A DNA stretch of 64,000 bases from Polyangium sp. 6x1. Its GTDB lineage: Bacteria; Myxococcota_A; Polyangia; Polyangiales; Polyangiaceae. The notes below the pieces were generated by a model, which saw only the letters and a program-made list of their open reading frames with translations, was not told the DNA's origin and did not search any database. Positions 39,557-48,760 of the stretch are shown here, piece by piece. The position numbers and the translations under genes were made by a program. The stretch is from NCBI RefSeq assembly GCF_029946515.1, contig NZ_JARZHH010000006.1, forward strand, positions 124,001 through 188,000, in the 5' to 3' direction. Numbering within the stretch: position 1 is the stretch's first letter; each line of letters starts with the position of its first letter.

Positions 39557-41311
39557 ATGCGCAGCCGCCCCGACGTCACCGTGTATCTCGACCCGGCCGA
39601 GCCGAGCCCCGGCGACAGGGTCCGCGTTCATGTCCACCTGAAGTCCACGACGCAAACGCCCTTCGACGCGATCGACGTCGAGCTCGTGGGTCGCGAGTCG
39701 CGCTATCGGCGCACGTCCTCCAACGGCAAGACCTCCACCCGCAAGTACCATCGCCGCGAGATCTTGCGGCTCGGGAAGCGTTTTCCCGCGGGCGTGCTCG
39801 AGCCCGGGACCTGGGAGCAGGCGATCGATTTCCCGCTGCCGCACGGCCTCCCGCCCACCTACCGCAGCGGATACAGCTCGATCGCGTACGAGCTCTCCGT
39901 CCACGTGAACATCCCGTGGTGGCCCGATCGCCACGAGACCTACGTCCTGCCGATCCGCGTCCCCACCGCGCCCGCCACGCCCCCGGAGCCGCGCGTGTTC
40001 ACGAACCAGGCCGGCGAGCACCGCGGCGAGGACCCGGTGATCGAGCTCTCCGTCGAGGACCAACGCCTGCCCGTCGCGGGCACCCTCGCGGGCGCCATCG
40101 CGCTCACGGGCCTCGGCGATCGCAGGCTCCGGCGCATCGAGCTGTCGACGAGCCACGTCGAGACCGCGCTCGTCCCCAGCACCGCCGGCCCCGCCGAGGT
40201 CGACAGGCGCACGTGGCAGCTCTTCGAAGGCACCCCCGAGGAGGGCGCATCGATCCCGTTCCGGATCAGCATCCCGCCCGATCTCGTGCCCACCTTCCAG
40301 TCGCCCTTCATCCGCGTCGACCACGCGCTCGAGGTCGTCGCCGTCGTGGCCTTCGGCCGCGACATCTCCCTGCGCGTGCCCGTCGTCGTCGAGCGCCAGC
40401 GCGGCGCGCGCAAGGCCGTCAAGGGTCTGCCGCTCGTCGGCAAACAGCGCCACCTGTCGGTCTGGCGCGCAGGCGCAGACGCGGTCCGCGCCGCGGGATA
40501 CACCGTGGTCGACTTCGATCCCGAGCAAGCCATGCTCACGCTCGACGTGCGGGGCATCCGCGTCGAGGTCACCGAGGAGCACCGCGAGGGCATGGGGCCC
40601 TGCCTCGTCGCCGAGCTCGCGTTCCCCGCGCTTGGCCTCGATGTGCGCCTCGCCGAGCGACGCTGGACCGATTTCGGCGAGAAGCTGCCCGGCCTGGACA
40701 AACGCCTCGCCAAACGCTTCACGGTGCGGGCGCGCGAGCCCATGCAGGCGACGAGCCTGCTCGGCGCCGAGGTGCGCGACGCGCTCGAGGTCTTCGACGA
40801 GGCTGCGCTCGACGACGAGCACGTGGTGGTCGTGCAGAAAGGCGGCGTCTACCAGGTCTCGGGCCTCGAGCGGTTCCTCGCGCGTGCGCAGATGCTCGCG
40901 CATCGCCTGGCGAAGGCGATCTCCACGGTGCCCCCGCCCGCCGCGCTCGCGCAGGCCCTCCCTGCCTTCCAGCGCTTCGCCGAGCAGCGCGGCGCGCGCC
41001 TCCGGGTCGGTGATCTCGCGATCGACGGCTTCTCCCGCGCGGGCATCCCGCTGTCGCTCGATCACCGCTGGGAGGACGAGCGCCCGGCCGAGAGCCGGCT
41101 CTGGTCGCCGCGGCCCGAGCGCGAGCTTCCGGCCTCGTGGAGCGAGACGCTCACGAAGGCCACGGGGCGCGAGACCCTGCTCGAAGAGGCGCGCCTCGGC
41201 GTTCGTTTGCCCCTCGTGCAGGACCCCGAAGAGCTGCTCGCCACGGCCGACGCGTTCGCCGCCGCGGTCGCCACGCTCGCGGGCGCGACGAGCCTCGGGC
41301 CGTACCGCTGA
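39557..41311 (+). CDS. Arrestin-fold (Spo0M/Vps26-like) protein
   Basis: Predicted 584-residue cytosolic protein. The first 290 residues form two immunoglobulin-like halves with the arrestin pattern: VTVYLDPAEPSPGDRVRVHV, FDAIDVELVG, then SIAYELSVHVNIPWWPDRHE and, in the second half, SIPFRISIPPDLVPTF and DHALEVVAVV. The remaining 290 residues, with RLSVWRAGADAV-like and LDVRLAERRWTD segments, belong to no family that I recognise. Arrestin folds in bacteria are scarce and best known from Spo0M of Bacillus. ATG at 39557. Before the element inserted, this gene was the next gene after the multicopper oxidase. Confidence 0.7.
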   Translation: MRSRPDVTVYLDPAEPSPGDRVRVHVHLKSTTQTPFDAIDVELVGRESRYRRTSSNGKTSTRKYHRREILRLGKRFPAGVLEPGTWEQAIDFPLPHGLPPTYRSGYSSIAYELSVHVNIPWWPDRHETYVLPIRVPTAPATPPEPRVFTNQAGEHRGEDPVIELSVEDQRLPVAGTLAGAIALTGLGDRRLRRIELSTSHVETALVPSTAGPAEVDRRTWQLFEGTPEEGASIPFRISIPPDLVPTFQSPFIRVDHALEVVAVVAFGRDISLRVPVVVERQRGARKAVKGLPLVGKQRHLSVWRAGADAVRAAGYTVVDFDPEQAMLTLDVRGIRVEVTEEHREGMGPCLVAELAFPALGLDVRLAERRWTDFGEKLPGLDKRLAKRFTVRAREPMQATSLLGAEVRDALEVFDEAALDDEHVVVVQKGGVYQVSGLERFLARAQMLAHRLAKAISTVPPPAALAQALPAFQRFAEQRGARLRVGDLAIDGFSRAGIPLSLDHRWEDERPAESRLWSPRPERELPASWSETLTKATGRETLLEEARLGVRLPLVQDPEELLATADAFAAAVATLAGATSLGPYR

Positions 41312-41324
41312 GCGCGGCCACGCG

Positions 41325-42599
41325 TCACTTCGTGGGCGCGGGCGCGGGCGGCGGCGCGGACCGTTCGAGGGCGCCGAGCTCGATGCGCCGCAAGAGCTCC
41401 ACGCTCCGCGCATCCCCGGGCGTGGCCTCGACGAGCTTGCGCGCGTGGTGCTTCGCCTCCTCGACGACGCCGAAGCGCAGCGTCAAAAGCGCGACGTTCC
41501 GGCGCGCGGCCGTGAGGCTGGGATCGGCGCGCAGCGCGGCGAGGTAGCGCTCCCGCGCGTGGTTGTAGTCGTTCTTCTTGTCCGCGATGATCCCGAGATC
41601 GAAGAGCGCCTCCGCGTCGTTCGGCGCTTCCTTGGCGATCGGCGCGAGGACCTTCTCCGCGCCGTCGAGGTCGTTCTCGCGGATGAGCAGCGCGCCAAGC
41701 AGCACGGCCGCGTCGCGACCGGCCCCGCCCTCGTACGCTCGCCGAGCGGACGCGGCCGCATCCGTCGTCCGACCCTGCTGATCGAGCGCGAGCGCCAGCG
41801 CGTAGTCGAGCAGCGGTTCGTCCGCGTCCACGAGCGCCGCGCGCGCGACCTCCTCGGCCCGCTTCCCCTCGCCGTTCGCGGCGAGCGCGGCGGCGAGCGC
41901 GGCCTGCGCGAGCGGATCGGCGGAGCACATGCCCACGGCGGCGTGCGCGGCGTCGAGCGCGCGCGGCGTATCTCGCAGGTGCAGCACGACGAACGCGCGG
42001 CGCGAGGCGCAGGCGCAGCTCGCGGGCTTCAGCGTGAGGCACCGATCGGCGACGGCGAGCGCCGCTGCGTGATCACGCGCCCGCGTCTGCGGCTCGGTGA
42101 TCACGTCGAGGGCGCGCCGCGCGTCGCCGTCGCGGAGCACGGTCTGCCACCACATCTGCGGCGTCGAGAAGAGCCACGCGGCCGAGGCGCCGAACAGCAC
42201 GAGGCCGAGCGCCACGACGGCGGACGCGACGAGGCGCGCGTTCCTTCGCGGGGCCACGATCGCGGCGCAGGCGGCGAGGCCTGTCCACAGCGGCACGGCG
42301 ACGAAGAGCACGCCGCGGCCGAGCGGCGCGCGCGGGCCGCGGAAGTACGCGCCGACGACGAGGGACGCGACGACCGAGAGGACGAGCGCGGCGGCGGCGA
42401 AGCGCGCTTCGGGCGAGCGGACGCGCGCGGCGAGGCGGATCGCGCCGAGCACCACGGCCGCGAGCACGATGGCCGCGACCAGGGCGCCTGCGATCGAGCC
42501 GGGTCCGGGCTCGGGCGCGAAGAGCGGCGGCGCGATCGACAGAGCGAACGCGTGCGCCGCGCGCGTGACGGTGTCTACGAGGAGCGAGGGGCTGGCCAC
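41325..42599 (-). CDS. Membrane protein with TPR repeats
   Basis: Predicted 424 residues from GTG 42599. The N-terminal 160 residues hold four hydrophobic segments (about 38-58, 68-88, 98-113 and 122-143). The C-terminal 250 residues are tetratricopeptide-like helix pairs (ALAVADRCLTLKP, AHAAVGMCSADPLAQAALAAAL, LDYALALALDQQGRT, AEALFDLGIIADKKNDY, ARERYLAALRADPSL), so the protein is an integral membrane protein with a soluble TPR domain for protein contacts. Convergent with the arrestin-like gene (13 bp between stops). No further function can be assigned. Confidence 0.75.
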   Translation of the reverse strand: MASPSLLVDTVTRAAHAFALSIAPPLFAPEPGPGSIAGALVAAIVLAAVVLGAIRLAARVRSPEARFAAAALVLSVVASLVVGAYFRGPRAPLGRGVLFVAVPLWTGLAACAAIVAPRRNARLVASAVVALGLVLFGASAAWLFSTPQMWWQTVLRDGDARRALDVITEPQTRARDHAAALAVADRCLTLKPASCACASRRAFVVLHLRDTPRALDAAHAAVGMCSADPLAQAALAAALAANGEGKRAEEVARAALVDADEPLLDYALALALDQQGRTTDAAASARRAYEGGAGRDAAVLLGALLIRENDLDGAEKVLAPIAKEAPNDAEALFDLGIIADKKNDYNHARERYLAALRADPSLTAARRNVALLTLRFGVVEEAKHHARKLVEATPGDARSVELLRRIELGALERSAPPPAPAPTK

Positions 42600-42621
42600 G
42601 ACGAACGAGGACGCCCGTCGT

Positions 42622-43779
42622 TCAGTTGGTCACCATGACCCAGCCGTTGATCGCGTCGTTCGAGTTCAGCGCCGTCGGCGACACGTTTCGCACGCAGAAC
42701 CCGACGTTGTACGTCCCTGCCGCGAGGCCCGAGACCGTGCCGGCGGCGGCGAATGGCGCGCGCGCCGAGATGCTCGCGGTGGTCGTGTACGTGGCCGGGT
42801 AAAACGCGACGATCGAGCCCCCTGCGGCCTGGTAGCAAAGACCGAAGCTGACCGACGTGGCCGAGCCCGCGCTCGTCCCGAGGATCGCCACCGCCGAGCC
42901 CGTGATTCGCTGCCCGGCGGCGACGGTCACGGCGACCGGCGTCGCCGCCCACACGAACGAGAGCGAGCTCCCGTTCACAGTGATGCCCGGCCCGTCGAGG
43001 CTCACCGTCGACACGATGCCCGTCGCGCCCGTCGCGCCCTTGGCACCGGTCGCGCCCGTCGCGCCCGTCGCGCCCGTCGCACCTGTGGGCCCCGTCGGAC
43101 CTGTCGCGCCCGTCGCGCCCGTCGCGCCCTTGGCACCGGTCGCGCCCGTCTCGCCCTTCGGCCCCTCGGGGCCGATCGCGCCCGTCGCGCCCGTCGCGCC
43201 CGTCGCGCCCGTCGCGCCCTTGGCACCGGTCGCGCCCGTCGCGCCCGTCGCGCCTGTTGCGCCTGTCGGACCCACCGGCCCCTCGGGCCCCACGAGCCCC
43301 GTCGGATCGCCGACCCACTTGCCCGTGCCGTCGATCACGATGGTCCCGTCGACCCAGACCGACGTCGGGTGGATGTCGCCGATCGCGTCGCCCGCGACCA
43401 TCGCGTAGGGCACGCTTTGCACCGGGGCGCGCGGCGTCATCTCGGGATCGTCGCCGACCTTGACGCCGAGATACCGCACGGAGCCGTCAAAAACGTTCTT
43501 TTCGAACGCGGTCACCGTCCCGAGGCTCGCCGAGAAGTACCCCTCCTCGAACGTGATGTCGTGCGACTCGGTCCAGATAGGATCGACCGCCGCGGGGTCG
43601 GCATAGAGGGAGAACGTCACCTTGAGCGTGCCATTCACCGGGGCGTTCTCGGTGTCGTAGAGCCGGCCCTGGTGGGTGATGGTCTGCGGCACCGCGGCCT
43701 CTGCGGAGGCGGCGCCGGCCGAGAGCGCGAAAGCGACGGCCGAAGCCGAGATCAGGCGCGTGATCATCCCGTTGCTCAT
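42622..43779 (-). CDS. Secreted collagen-like repeat protein
   Basis: Predicted 385 residues with a signal peptide (to about residue 28). An N-terminal globular part (30-155, with [16 protein letters not shown] and [18 protein letters not shown]) is the type found in many myxobacterial tail-fibre-like proteins. About 31 Gly-x-y triplets follow (roughly 165-255; mostly GAT with GAK, GPE and GPT), expected to form a collagen triple helix. A C-terminal beta-rich domain (260-385) may trimerise, like the heads of Bacillus BclA proteins. ATG at 43779 has GGGAGC upstream and overlaps the stop of the lipoprotein gene (ATGA). Likely a surface fibre; partner unknown. Confidence 0.85.
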   Translation of the reverse strand: MSNGMITRLISASAVAFALSAGAASAEAAVPQTITHQGRLYDTENAPVNGTLKVTFSLYADPAAVDPIWTESHDITFEEGYFSASLGTVTAFEKNVFDGSVRYLGVKVGDDPEMTPRAPVQSVPYAMVAGDAIGDIHPTSVWVDGTIVIDGTGKWVGDPTGLVGPEGPVGPTGATGATGATGATGAKGATGATGATGATGAIGPEGPKGETGATGAKGATGATGATGPTGPTGATGATGATGATGAKGATGATGIVSTVSLDGPGITVNGSSLSFVWAATPVAVTVAAGQRITGSAVAILGTSAGSATSVSFGLCYQAAGGSIVAFYPATYTTTASISARAPFAAAGTVSGLAAGTYNVGFCVRNVSPTALNSNDAINGWVMVTN

Positions 43780-44129
43780 GGCAAGCTCCCGTTCGCTCCA
43801 ATGAGTCCGCCCTGCATCCGATAGCTGGGCGATGTCGTCTTCGTCTGGTTTTGCGTGGGCTGCCCGAGCGTGAAGACCATCTTGTACCTCGGGCTCTTCA
43901 TCACGTCGCCGGAGCTCACGATCTCCATGCCAGGAGGCCCTGGCGGGACGGGCGGCCTTCCGCCGGTACCGCCGCTGCCGCCGTCGCCGCCGCCAGCGCC
44001 GCCGCCGCCGCCCGTGCCGGCCGTGGATCCGGGCGGCGTGGTGGACGACCCCTCGTCGCCGCACGCGGCGACCATCCCCAAAAGGAGCAGCGCCGAGAGA
44101 TAGAGAGACCCGTGTTTCATCCGGTTCAT
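43776..44129 (-). CDS. Small Gly-rich lipoprotein, partner of the collagen-like protein
   Basis: Predicted 117 residues. Signal peptide with lipobox VAAC (about Cys23), a Gly-rich linker ([20 protein letters not shown]) and a short C-terminal domain with [20 protein letters not shown]. The last part ([15 protein letters not shown]) is characteristic of short C-terminal segments in myxobacterial surface lipoproteins. ATG at 44129, with a second in-frame ATG at 44120. Translationally coupled to the collagen-like gene, so the two probably act together at the cell surface. Confidence 0.7.
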   Translation of the reverse strand: MNRMKHGSLYLSALLLLGMVAACGDEGSSTTPPGSTAGTGGGGGAGGGDGGSGGTGGRPPVPPGPPGMEIVSSGDVMKSPRYKMVFTLGQPTQNQTKTTSPSYRMQGGLIGANGSLP

Positions 44130-44220
44130 GGATGGCCTCGCGGAGGTAGCCCTCCGGGAAGCATTAAACAGCCGTTCAGGCTGGAAAGACAAGTTCGATT
44201 TTCGGCTAAGCTCCGCGATC
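44130..44220. promoter_or_regulatory. Divergent intergenic promoter region
   Basis: Ninety-one bases between the lipoprotein/collagen-like operon and the rightward pair. Less GC-rich than its surroundings (GCATTAAACA at 44161), so promoters for both directions are likely here. No clear -35/-10 pair was identified. Confidence 0.4.
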
Positions 44221-45399
44221 GTGACAGGGTTCATCGCTCCTCCGAGGCGGCCTTCGATATCCGGTCCGACCCTCGCCACCGCCGCCTTCCTCCTCCTCGC
44301 GGCGCTCCCTGCGGCCGCCGACGAAGACCCGCGAAGCGCCGCGCCCGTGGCGACGAATGCCCCCGCCGCCGAACCCGAGGCCCCGCCGAATCCCCCTCCG
44401 AGCAGCGGCCGCAAGGCCCTCGCCGTTGCGGGCTCCTTCGTCCCCGGCGCGCTCGTGCATGGCACCGGGCACCTCGTCCTCGGCCATACCCGCACCGGCC
44501 TCGTGCTCCTCGGCACCGAGGGCGTCGGCGTCGGCCTCATCGTCGCGGGGCTCGGCGGCGCGGCCGTGACCGGCGCGACCCGCAGGTTCATCGGCCCGAT
44601 CATCCTCGGCACCGTCACAGGCGCTGCGTTTTTTTTCCTCTCGACCCTCGCAGACATCTACGGCGTCCTCGCCCCCGAGGGCGGCACGGGCAGCCCCCCG
44701 GTCTTTTTGCCCTCGGTCGAGACCCAGCTCGGCCTCACCTTCGTCCACGACCCGAACTTCGCCTACAACGCCTTCCTCACGCCTGGCGCCGATCTCCGCG
44801 CGGGCTCGGTCCGCCTCTCGGCGCTCGGCTTCTTCGCGCTCGACGACACGAACGCCCGCACCCGCCTCTCCGCCGCCTACCGCTTCTTCGGCCCCCGCAC
44901 CTCCACCAGCGAGCGCGCGCGTGACGGCTCGTACCTCGACGTCGAGTTCGCCCTGACGAACCACAGCTACGGCACCGAGGGTTTTTCCGTCACGACCGGC
45001 GAGCTGAACCTCCTCGGCCGGCTCGATCTCGCCCGCGTCGGCCCCACGCTGCGCGGCTCCTTTGCGGAGCTCGGCCTCGGATTCGCGTATGCCGCGCATC
45101 GTTACCCTGGCATCGGGGTCGAGGCGAACGATCTGCTCACGCCACGCATGGCCTTCGGCATGTACCTCGGCCACAGCGGATATCCCCGCGGCGAGGCCAT
45201 GGCCTATTACGAGCACCGCCACGACGGCTTCGCCGGCGGCATGAAGGTCCCCGGCCTCGGCAGCGGCATCGCCGGCGCGTTCGGGGCGCAGACGCGGCTC
45301 TACTTCACGCCTCGCTGGGGCGCGTTCTTCGACGTGCAGGGCGGATCGGCGCTCGTCGGCCGCGCCTCGCTCCTCTTTCGGTACGGAGGGAACCCGTGA
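44221..45399 (+). CDS. Predicted outer-membrane or envelope protein
   Basis: Predicted 392 residues from GTG 44221. Signal peptide (to about residue 38), a short Ala/Pro linker, then two or three hydrophobic segments (about 66-88, 93-113 and 123-145). From about 165 to the end there are alternating polar/hydrophobic strands that end ...GRASLLFRYGGNP, a pattern of beta-barrel or surface-porin-type proteins. The mixed topology is unusual; it recalls a family of myxobacterial proteins without known function. Its stop overlaps the start of the phosphoesterase gene (GTGA). Confidence 0.6.
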   Translation: MTGFIAPPRRPSISGPTLATAAFLLLAALPAAADEDPRSAAPVATNAPAAEPEAPPNPPPSSGRKALAVAGSFVPGALVHGTGHLVLGHTRTGLVLLGTEGVGVGLIVAGLGGAAVTGATRRFIGPIILGTVTGAAFFFLSTLADIYGVLAPEGGTGSPPVFLPSVETQLGLTFVHDPNFAYNAFLTPGADLRAGSVRLSALGFFALDDTNARTRLSAAYRFFGPRTSTSERARDGSYLDVEFALTNHSYGTEGFSVTTGELNLLGRLDLARVGPTLRGSFAELGLGFAYAAHRYPGIGVEANDLLTPRMAFGMYLGHSGYPRGEAMAYYEHRHDGFAGGMKVPGLGSGIAGAFGAQTRLYFTPRWGAFFDVQGGSALVGRASLLFRYGGNP

Positions 45400-46514
45400 G
45401 ACCCATCGAATCGTTCTTCGCCGCGCTGCTCCTCGTGTCCGCCGCGCCGATCGTCGCCTCCTGCCTCGACGTCGCCGAGGGCCGCGCCCGCCGCGATCTC
45501 GACGTGGGCCACGCCTCGCAGGGCGACGCCCGCGTCGAGGTCGCCGAAGGCCTCGCCGCCGTGCGCCGCCTCGCCTCCCGCGAGCTTCACCTCTGGGCCT
45601 CGGCGCCCACGCTCTCGCTCCGTTTGACCACGGGCGCCGCCGACGGGGGCGTCTGGAACGTTCGCATCGAGAACCTCCTGCCCGACGCCGAGCTCGTCGC
45701 AGCCACGAAAGCCGGCGCGCCTCTGCCCGTCGAAATCGTCGACGCGCCCTTCCCCACGGAGCGCACCTTCCGCCTCGACCTCCCCGCGAACGACGAGATC
45801 ACGCTCTCGCTCGCCGCGCCCGACCGGGCCTTGCTCGATCCGTGGCGTTTCGCCGTCTTCGCGGACGTCCAGGAGGCCATCGACGACGTTCAGGACATCT
45901 ACACGAAGATGAACGCGACGCCGGGGATCCGCTTCGCGCTCATCAGCGGCGACCTCACCTCGCAGGGCACGCCCGAGCAGCTCGAGCAGTTCCAGCGCGA
46001 GATGAAGACGCTCGCGTTTCCCTGCTACTCGACGCTCGGCAACCACGAGCTCGGCACGCGGGACGACCTCTACCACGAGTATTTCGGCCGCGGAAACTAC
46101 GCCTTCGATTTCCGCGGCGTGCGCTTCACGCTGCTCGACTCGGCGAGCGCCACGCTCGATCCGCTGGTCTACACGTGGCTCGACGGCTGGCTCGACGGCG
46201 GACGCGAGGGCTTGCACGTCGTCACGATGCACATCGTGCCGATCGATCCGGTCGGCTCACGCAACGGCTCGTTCGCGAGCCGGGCCGAGGCCGACAAGTT
46301 CCTCTCGATGCTCGCCCGTGGCGGGGTCGACCTCACGTTTTACGGGCACATCCACTCGTATTACGCGTTCGAGAACGCGGGCATCCCGGCCCACATCACG
46401 GGCGGCGGCGGCGCGATCCCCGAGCGGATGGATGGAATCGGCCGGCATTTCCTGACGGTCGACGTGCTCCCGCCGGGCGCGATCGAGCAGGTGGCCATCG
46501 TTCGCGTCGATTGA
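45396..46514 (+). CDS. Metallophosphoesterase, probable lipoprotein
   Basis: Predicted 372 residues from GTG 45396. Signal peptide with a lipobox-like IVASC (Cys23), an N-terminal beta domain (about 45-145) and a calcineurin-like phosphoesterase core: FAVFADVQ (in place of the usual D-x-H), SGDLTSQG, LGNHELG, MHIVP and FYGHIHSYYAFE. Metal-binding residues of blocks two to five are present. The first block reads ADVQ rather than DxH, which occurs in some family members. Substrate cannot be told. Translationally coupled to the gene before it. Confidence 0.82.
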   Translation: MRPIESFFAALLLVSAAPIVASCLDVAEGRARRDLDVGHASQGDARVEVAEGLAAVRRLASRELHLWASAPTLSLRLTTGAADGGVWNVRIENLLPDAELVAATKAGAPLPVEIVDAPFPTERTFRLDLPANDEITLSLAAPDRALLDPWRFAVFADVQEAIDDVQDIYTKMNATPGIRFALISGDLTSQGTPEQLEQFQREMKTLAFPCYSTLGNHELGTRDDLYHEYFGRGNYAFDFRGVRFTLLDSASATLDPLVYTWLDGWLDGGREGLHVVTMHIVPIDPVGSRNGSFASRAEADKFLSMLARGGVDLTFYGHIHSYYAFENAGIPAHITGGGGAIPERMDGIGRHFLTVDVLPPGAIEQVAIVRVD

Positions 46515-46524
46515 TCACGCGAAC

Positions 46525-46577
46525 AAAAAAAAGAGCGCCTACTCGACGGCGGGGGGGGGGAACCGGAGCAGGCGCTC
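46525..46577 (-). terminator. Intrinsic terminator (leftward), copy 1
   Basis: On the minus strand the hairpin GAGCGCCTGCTC / GAGTAGGCGCTC, closing a C-rich loop, is followed by eight T residues (A run at 46525-46532). Nearly identical to the structure at 46750-46798, 222 bp further right. Confidence 0.7.
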
Positions 46578-46749
46578 GCGGAGGATACGAGCAACCCGCA
46601 TACCAACCTCGGGCTCCTCCTGATCCGCGAAGATCCGCACCGGATCGACCTCCCGACATCGCAATCTTGCAAGGACGCGTTGCATCCGTGCGAGGCGGCC
46701 TTCGCCCGCCAAACATCGGCGATGCCGATTACATTGACGAGCGATGGAT

Positions 46750-46798
46750 AAAAAAAGAGCGCCTACTCGACGGTGGGGGGGGACCGGAGCAGGCGCTC
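46750..46798 (-). terminator. Intrinsic terminator (leftward), copy 2
   Basis: The same hairpin stems as at 46533-46577, with seven T residues on the minus strand (A run at 46750-46756). Placed to end leftward transcription from the transporter gene at 46994-48487. Confidence 0.7.
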
Positions 46799-46993
46799 GA
46801 CCCTCCCTAGGAGCAACCTCCGGGCCAATGGGATCGCTGCCCCCTTTCCGATACTTACGCACCCGCGGCGCCCCCCGGATCGCAACTCTGAAATGCGCGG
46901 CGATCAATTCTGCATTCGCAAAACGTGCCCATTGTCACATAGCGCAGGATTTCAACGTGTATCATCGCCCTGCACCTCGCCGCATTCGGCCGT

Positions 46994-48487
46994 TCAGAGC
47001 GGATACGGCAGCGTCGCGCCGAGCGCGGTCACGAGCAGCAGCACGAGGGGCAGGAGCACGAGGAATACGATGAACGTGTAGCCCATCACGTCGCGCGCCC
47101 GCAGCCCGAACAGACCGAGGATCGGCAGCATCCAGAACGGCTGCACCAGGTTCGCCAGCGCCTCGCCGAGATCGTAGACGGCCACCATCCAGCCGAGGTG
47201 CACTTTTAGATCATGCGCCGCCTGCATCACGTACGGCGCCTCGATCACCCATTTCGACCCCCCGCTCGGCACGAAGACCCCAAGCACGGCCGAGTACACC
47301 GCCACGATGGCCGGGTACGTCCGAGGCGTCGACAGCCCCACGAAAAAGCCCGCGATCGCCTCGTTGAGGTGCGTCTTGACGATCAGCGCCGCGATCCCCG
47401 CGTAAAACGGGAACTGCAAGATCACGCCCCACACGCCCGGCGTCGCCTCCTTCACCGCGCGCATCAGCCGCGCCGGCGTCCCGTGCAGCAGCACCCCGAG
47501 CGTCAGGAAGATCAGGTTCACTGTGTTGAGGTTCAGCGCATTGAGCCCCTGCCCGCTCGAAGCGAAGTACCCCACGAGATACCCCCCAGCCAGCAGCACA
47601 AAAAGAACGCTCGGGAGGGGCGAGTGTTCGAGCCATTCCCCCGGCGTCGCTTTGCGTGGCGGCTCGTCGGCTTCGAGCGGCGAGCGCCCGAGATCGATCC
47701 CGAGGTCCGCCGCGCTCCGCGCCCGCGCGGCCGAAGGCGCATAGAGATACACGAGCGCCGTCACGACGACGATCTCGACCGCGACGGACACGAGGCTCTG
47801 CCACAGGAAAATGGTGCTCGACAGCGGAATGACGCCGCCCGGCACCTTCCCGCCCGCCTCCACGATCGCGCGCGTCGCCGGCTGCATCGCGCTCGGCGTC
47901 GCCATCTGCAGGGCCGCGCTCCCGCTGAGCCCCTGCGCCCAGATGCTCCCGAGCCCGAGGAACGCGCTCGCCGCGACGGCGCGATAATCGACGCCCCGCA
48001 CACGCCGCGCCGTCTCCTTCGCGAGCATCGCGCTGAAGATCAGCGAAAACCCCCAGTTGAACCACGACGACAGCATGGCGAACAGCGCGACCCACGCGAT
48101 CGCCACCCGCGGCGAGCGTGGCACGGAGGCGAGCGCGCGGATCAACCGGTACACGGGCCGCGTCGTCGCGACGACGTACCCCGTGATGATGACGAGCGCC
48201 ATTTGCAGCGTGAACGGGATGAGCTCCCAGAACCCGCCGCCCCAGATCGCCGCGACCTCGGCCGCCGCGCTCACCGCGCCTCGCTTCTGCGACAGGCTCA
48301 CCCAAGCCGCGATCACGACGAGGAACGTGGCCACGAGCGCGAACACGAACGCGTCGGGAATCCACCGCTCAGCCCACGCCGTGAACCGCGCCGCGACCCG
48401 CTCGAGCGCGCCCGCGGGCGGATCGTCGTCGGTGGGCAAAGGAGCTTTGGGCTTTTCGAGGGAGCTCGGCAGCTCGGCACCGGACAT
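46994..48487 (-). CDS. AtoE-type short-chain fatty acid transporter
   Basis: Predicted 497-residue integral membrane protein with about 12 hydrophobic segments. After a polar N-terminus of 40 residues it shows the AtoE family pattern: WIPDAFVFALVATFLVVIAAW, LIPFTLQMALVIITGYVVA, SWFNWGFSLIFSAMLAKE, and near the end VFVPSGGSKWVIEAPYVM and LPILGLFGLRARDVMGYTF. The family imports short-chain fatty acids such as acetoacetate or butyrate. ATG at 48487 starts the conserved protein. It is a single gene with the hairpin terminators described downstream and repeat copy D upstream. Confidence 0.88.
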   Translation of the reverse strand: MSGAELPSSLEKPKAPLPTDDDPPAGALERVAARFTAWAERWIPDAFVFALVATFLVVIAAWVSLSQKRGAVSAAAEVAAIWGGGFWELIPFTLQMALVIITGYVVATTRPVYRLIRALASVPRSPRVAIAWVALFAMLSSWFNWGFSLIFSAMLAKETARRVRGVDYRAVAASAFLGLGSIWAQGLSGSAALQMATPSAMQPATRAIVEAGGKVPGGVIPLSSTIFLWQSLVSVAVEIVVVTALVYLYAPSAARARSAADLGIDLGRSPLEADEPPRKATPGEWLEHSPLPSVLFVLLAGGYLVGYFASSGQGLNALNLNTVNLIFLTLGVLLHGTPARLMRAVKEATPGVWGVILQFPFYAGIAALIVKTHLNEAIAGFFVGLSTPRTYPAIVAVYSAVLGVFVPSGGSKWVIEAPYVMQAAHDLKVHLGWMVAVYDLGEALANLVQPFWMLPILGLFGLRARDVMGYTFIVFLVLLPLVLLLVTALGATLPYPL

Positions 48488-48555
48488 ACGGCGGAGGGTA
48501 ACCGCCTCGGGCAGCGTTGTCGCCAGTCTCCGCGCCCGCCCTTCGTCAGCGGTGG

Positions 48556-48715
48556 CGTCTCGCTGGGGCTTTGCCCCAGGCCCCAGCAGGGGTTGTCCAC
48601 CCCTGCACCCGGACCAGCGCAAGCGCTGGACTCGGGGTCGATGAACTGCGCGATGCGCAGTTCATCGAACGGGCCGAATCAAGACCACGAACGACCCTGC
48701 CAGCCAAGACAGCCG
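48556..48715 (-). repeat. Composite hairpin repeat, copy D (half copy)
   Basis: Hairpins CTGGGGC...GCCCCAG (48563-48579), CCAGCGC...GCGCTGG, and the palindrome CGATGAACTGCGC with loop GAT (48639-48667), followed by the start of the spacer (CCTGCCAGCCAAGACAG). The other half is absent. Lies upstream of the transporter start and downstream of no gene on its left; the gene at 48761 ends to its right. Confidence 0.8.
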
Positions 48716-48760
48716 ACGGTTCTTCCGTCAGGATCCAGGCCAGGCCAGCCTGTCAGGACT

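Larger units (their letters stand above)
46515..46993. other. 479-bp gene-poor region with duplicated terminators
   Basis: Between the phosphoesterase stop and the end of the transporter gene. It contains the two terminator-like hairpins, between them a 170-bp stretch open on the minus strand (ending ERLLRFPPPAVE) that might be a small gene remnant. No feature with good coding support. Confidence 0.5.

Noticed and set aside
42857-43408. A plus-strand frame with Pro-Val-Ala repeats opposite the collagen-like gene
   Set aside because: It is the mirror image of the GAT-type triplets. The minus strand has the start, signal peptide and globular ends.
46539-46907. A minus-strand small protein ending ERLLRFPPPAVE
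   Set aside because: Partly plausible codon pattern, but no convincing start, ribosome site or relative; kept only as an observation on the duplicated terminator.
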